A program made the position numbers and the translations under genes. From contig JAICSS010000010.1 of NCBI GenBank assembly GCA_025936755.1, positions 19,831-83,830 of the forward strand: a stretch of 64,000 nucleotides of DNA, written 5' to 3'. Positions 61,038-64,000 of the stretch are shown here, piece by piece. This DNA comes from Solirubrobacterales bacterium (GTDB lineage: Bacteria; Actinomycetota; Thermoleophilia; Solirubrobacterales; 70-9). The notes beneath the pieces are model-generated. The model searched no databases, was not told the origin of the DNA, and was given only the letters and a program-made list of their open reading frames with translations. Within the stretch, counting starts at the first letter, position 1. Each line of letters starts with the position of its first letter.

Positions 61038-61927
61038 CAGCCTGCCTCCCCCTCGGCGACGGCCGCGGCCACGGCGGTCGCGGGCCGGCCCACCTCGATG
61101 TGCTCGACGGACTTCTCGGTGATCTCTCGGACCCGGCCGATCAGGTCCTCCTCCAGCCACCGCGAGCGCTCGCCGGTGAAGGTGGAGATGAGGATGTCGT
61201 CGATCCGGTAGTGCTCGACGGCGTTCTTGACCGCGTGGAAGGGGTCCGGGCTCATCGGCTGGCCGGTGGCGTCGATCTCGGCGCGGTAGAGCTCGGCCAG
61301 GGTCGCGGCGAGGTCGCGGACGACCTGGCCCTCGCTCACGTCCTCGGCCCGCGGACAGATGATCGTGAAGCGGTGCGGGCGGATGTTGGCGCGCTCCTTG
61401 AGCCGGTTGACCAGGTCGGGGGCGGCGACGGTCTTGGTCGCCACGACCAGGGTGTGGTTGAGATCCCAGCGGATCGCGTCGTCCTCGATCCGGACCGGGA
61501 TGTGGGTAAGCGTCACCTCCGGCTCGACCCGCTCGCGCGCCCACTCGACGAGATCGCGACGCATGAAGCCGAAGCGGGTGTCGGCCAGGCACGAGAGGAG
61601 GACCTCGCCGGGCCGGTGGGCGCGGACGGCGTCGTCGAGCGCCAGCGAGGACTCCGGGTCCATCACCTCGCCGACGGAGGGGATTCCGAACTCGCTCAAC
61701 ACCGCCATCGTCACCTCGACCCGGGCGCGGGCGGCTTCGCGCACCTCGCTGGTGTCGATCAGCTGGCCGACCGAAGGATGGTTCTGCGGCGCCGCGACGA
61801 CGACGCCGGCGATCTGGTCCTGGCGCTCGCGCACCGCCTGCAGCAGCTTGCGGCCACCGGCCACCTCGTTGAGGAAGACCAGCAGCGGCTTGCGCTCGTC
61901 AGCCTGCGAAGCGCTCATTGCGCTCAT
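61037..61927 (-). CDS. tandem universal-stress-protein-like protein in the oxidase operon
   Basis: 296 residues that appear to hold two alpha/beta units of UspA type: KPLLVFLNEVAGGRKLLQAV with VVVAAPQNHP in the first, and RPHRFTIICPRAEDV with YRIDDILISTFTGERSRWLE in the second; the last matches the ATP-loop region of Usp folds. ATG 61927 overlaps the ctaD stop as ATGA, and its own stop overlaps ctaE, so it is stoichiometrically translated with the oxidase subunits. A regulatory or assembly role is inferred. Confidence 0.8.
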   Translation of the reverse strand: MSAMSASQADERKPLLVFLNEVAGGRKLLQAVRERQDQIAGVVVAAPQNHPSVGQLIDTSEVREAARARVEVTMAVLSEFGIPSVGEVMDPESSLALDDAVRAHRPGEVLLSCLADTRFGFMRRDLVEWARERVEPEVTLTHIPVRIEDDAIRWDLNHTLVVATKTVAAPDLVNRLKERANIRPHRFTIICPRAEDVSEGQVVRDLAATLAELYRAEIDATGQPMSPDPFHAVKNAVEHYRIDDILISTFTGERSRWLEEDLIGRVREITEKSVEHIEVGRPATAVAAAVAEGEAG

Positions 61928-63909
61928 GAGGAGCTGCCCACCACGCTTTTCTCGCCGGCGGGCACCTCGGCGCCTTCGCCGGCCATGATCGCGTGCTTGG
62001 CGCCCGGGATCCCGTACTCGTAGGGACCGCCGACGACGCGCGGAATCTCGTCGAAGTTGAAGATCGGCGGCGGCGAGGAGACCTGCCACTCGATCGAGTT
62101 GGCGCGCCAGGGGTTGCCGTCAGCCTTCGGGCCGAAGCGCCAGCTGACGACCATGTTGTAGACGAAGACGAGCTGGATGGCGCCGAGCATGAAGGCAAAG
62201 CAGCTGATCAGCAGGTTCCAGTTGCCGAACTGCGCCGCGTAGTCGGCGACGCGTCGCGGCATCCCGTCCATCCCCACCCAGTGCATCGGGATGAAGGTGC
62301 CCCAGGTGCCGACCAGGGTGCCCCAGAAGTGGACGCGGCCCAGTTTCTCGTCGTACATGCGCCCCGTCATCTTCGGGAACCAGTGGTAGACGCCGGCGAA
62401 GATCGTGAAGACCGAGCCGCCGAAGAGGACGAAGTGGATGTGGGCGACGATGAAGTAGGTGTCGGAGACGTGGATGTCGATCGGCACCATGCCGAGCATC
62501 ACGCCGGAGATCCCACCGATCGTGAAGGTGACGATGAAGGCGAGCGCGAACAGCATCGCCGTCGAGTAGGTGTGGATCTTGCCGAAGTAGAGCGTGCCCA
62601 GCCAGGAGAAGATCTTGATCCCGGTCGGCACCGCGATCAGCAGGGTGGTGAGCATCATCGGCACCCGCAGCCAGGAGAACATCCCGGCGACGAACATGTG
62701 GTGGGCCCAGACCGAGTAGCTGAGGACGACGATCCCGATCAGCGCCAGCGCCATCAGGCGGTAGCCGAAGATCGGCTTGCGGGCGTGGGTCGAGATCACC
62801 TCGGAGACGATCCCGAACCCGGGCAGCATCATGATGTAGACGGCCGGGTGGGAGTAGAACCAGAAGATGTGCTGGTAGCTGATCACGTCGCCGCCGGCCG
62901 CGAAATCGAAGAAGTTGGTGTGGAGGGCGCGGTCGAGGAGGACCATGAACTGGACGCCGGCGATGAACGGGGTCGCGGCGACGACCAGCAGCGAGGTCGA
63001 GAGGTTTGCCCAGACCAGCAGCGGCATCCGCCAGAAGGTCATCCCCGGCGCCCGCATGGTGATGATCGTGACCAGGAAGTTGAGCGCGGTCGCGATCGAG
63101 GAGGCGCCGGCGAACTGGACGCCGAGGTTGAAGAAGGACTGACCCAGCGGCGCCCCGGTCGAAAGCGGCGCGTAGCCGGTCCAGCCGGCGTCGAAGGCGC
63201 CGCCGGGGCAGAGGAAGCTGCCGATGAAGAGGATCCCGGCCAGCGGCAGCATCCAGAAGCTGAGCGCGTTGAGGCGCGGGAAGGCCATGTCGGGCGCGCC
63301 GATCATCAGCGGCAGGACGTAGTTGGCGATCCCGGCGAAGACGGGGATGACGAAGACGAAGATCATCAGCACCGCGTGGGTCGAGAAGAGGCTGTTGTAG
63401 CCGGCCGCGTCGACGATCTGGGCACCCGGCTGGGCGAGCTCGGCCCGGATCAGCATCGCCATCAGGCCGCCCACGAAGAAGAAGAAGAACGTGGTGACTA
63501 TGTACTGGATGCCGATCACCTTGTGATCGGTGTTGAAGCGGAAGTAGTCGCGCCAGCTCGTGGCGCCGTGCTGGGAGTGGTCCTCGGGGACGGTGGGCAT
63601 CCCGACGGCCCAGCGCAGCCAGTAGTCGAAGGCGCCGAAGCCGAGCAGGAAACCCAGCGGAGCCGTAAAGAGGGGAACGATGATGTGGGGATAACCGGTC
63701 TGTTCGGTCTGCCACGCCCCGAGTCCGGAGATCGCCCGCAGGCCGACCACCAAGGCGACGCCGAAAGCCACTCCGAGGATTCCCCCGGCGATCCCTCGTA
63801 GCCACTTGCGCAGAAGCTGGTCGCCGGAGATTCCGAATCCGGGAGTCTCGAGATCGGTCGTGGCGCTGCCGGTCGCTGCTGGTGATCCTTGGAGCGCGCT
63901 GTCCGCCAT
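61924..63909 (-). CDS. ctaD: cytochrome c oxidase subunit I (A2-type heme-copper oxidase)
   Basis: 661 residues with all redox ligands: low-spin heme His178 and His492, CuB His354, His403 and His404, cross-linked Tyr358, heme a3 His490 and K-channel Lys432. FYSHPAVY has Tyr-Ser in place of the Glu of A1 enzymes, marking an A2-type oxidase. An N-terminal extension of about 125 residues with two extra helices precedes the usual start (HKVIGIQYIV). ATG 63909 follows TTG 63912. A CuA subunit II gene is not seen; it may lie beyond the right edge. Confidence 0.95.
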   Translation of the reverse strand: MADSALQGSPAATGSATTDLETPGFGISGDQLLRKWLRGIAGGILGVAFGVALVVGLRAISGLGAWQTEQTGYPHIIVPLFTAPLGFLLGFGAFDYWLRWAVGMPTVPEDHSQHGATSWRDYFRFNTDHKVIGIQYIVTTFFFFFVGGLMAMLIRAELAQPGAQIVDAAGYNSLFSTHAVLMIFVFVIPVFAGIANYVLPLMIGAPDMAFPRLNALSFWMLPLAGILFIGSFLCPGGAFDAGWTGYAPLSTGAPLGQSFFNLGVQFAGASSIATALNFLVTIITMRAPGMTFWRMPLLVWANLSTSLLVVAATPFIAGVQFMVLLDRALHTNFFDFAAGGDVISYQHIFWFYSHPAVYIMMLPGFGIVSEVISTHARKPIFGYRLMALALIGIVVLSYSVWAHHMFVAGMFSWLRVPMMLTTLLIAVPTGIKIFSWLGTLYFGKIHTYSTAMLFALAFIVTFTIGGISGVMLGMVPIDIHVSDTYFIVAHIHFVLFGGSVFTIFAGVYHWFPKMTGRMYDEKLGRVHFWGTLVGTWGTFIPMHWVGMDGMPRRVADYAAQFGNWNLLISCFAFMLGAIQLVFVYNMVVSWRFGPKADGNPWRANSIEWQVSSPPPIFNFDEIPRVVGGPYEYGIPGAKHAIMAGEGAEVPAGEKSVVGSSS

Positions 63910-63938
63910 CAAAAGTCCGATCGGTTCCTTTTACACAC

Positions 63939-63951
63939 TTGCACTGTGCAA
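63939..63951. promoter_or_regulatory. palindrome upstream of ctaD
   Basis: TTGCAC and GTGCAA flank a central T as a perfect inverted repeat, 30 bases before the ctaD start, in an AT-richer stretch with AAAAGGA nearby. Its place fits an operator for a dimeric regulator of the oxidase operon. The factor is unknown. Confidence 0.45.
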
Positions 63952-64000
63952 ATTAGCACCGCCGTGAGCTCGTTGCCAACCCCCGCCGCCGGCCGACCGG

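Overview
The window is strongly GC-rich, gene-dense DNA with GC-ending codons and many ATGA, GTGA and TGATG start/stop overlaps. It encodes an EthA/EthR pair, an F420-type (LLM-class) oxidoreductase, actinobacterial-type aa3 oxidase genes, lipoproteins with a lipobox, and SipW-type signal sequences. Together these point to a Gram-positive actinobacterium, most likely a Thermoleophilia/Solirubrobacterales-like lineage. The phylum is fairly secure; the class is inference. Three complete tRNAs (His-GTG, Arg-TCT, Pro-TGG) are present. There is no rRNA, CRISPR array, transposase or integrase.

Layout. 1-5.0 kb: a partial membrane protein, a small hypothetical protein, a class III-like alcohol dehydrogenase coupled to an extended SDR, and a secreted CocE-type hydrolase. 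5.1-11.2 kb: tRNA-His and a minus-strand surface-glycan-like cluster (polytopic membrane protein, two methyltransferases, a lipoprotein, a two-domain glycosyltransferase). 11.2-14.3 kb: an ethA-SDR operon divergent from ethR across a nested palindromic operator. 14.3-20.4 kb: an LLM oxidoreductase, a GATase, a secreted protein, two convergent Lys/Ser-rich proteins (one with 11-residue repeats and an E3-binding-like tail), an NlpC/P60-like protein and an 18-residue ORF with its own terminator. 20.5-25 kb: an ArsR-like regulator, an RsbW-like kinase and three SipW-type secreted proteins. 25-33.1 kb is the accessory part: a seven-repeat secreted protein, a possibly frameshifted membrane gene, an MNT/HEPN pair between 66-bp direct repeats, a tRNA-Arg 3' fragment, a 1230-residue RHS protein, a monothiol DsbA-like protein and the intact tRNA-Arg.

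33-50 kb is core metabolism: a hydrolase, a GT-C-like membrane protein, msrA, an operon of DUF1015, cobalamin adenosyltransferase, OsmC, SDR and NUDIX genes, a peroxiredoxin, and a beta-oxidation run (thiolase, acyl-CoA dehydrogenase, enoyl-CoA hydratase, 3-hydroxyacyl-CoA dehydrogenase) that also holds a trypsin-like protease and a class IV aminotransferase. Next come a UBP zinc finger, trxB, a UPF0104-type membrane protein and a PAP2 protein.

53-63.9 kb is a respiratory region. A normal A2-type cytochrome oxidase subunit I (ctaD), a tandem universal-stress-like protein and subunit III (ctaE) lie on the minus strand. Heme O and heme A synthases and a diheme lipoprotein cytochrome c lie on the plus strand. 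Next to ctaB is a second subunit II/subunit I pair that keeps the oxidase fold but has lost nearly all metal ligands: subunit II lacks the CuA cysteines and histidine, and subunit I lacks the CuB histidines, the cross-linked Tyr, the heme a3 His and one low-spin heme His. This apparently metal-less, co-translated pseudo-oxidase is the most unusual system in the window.
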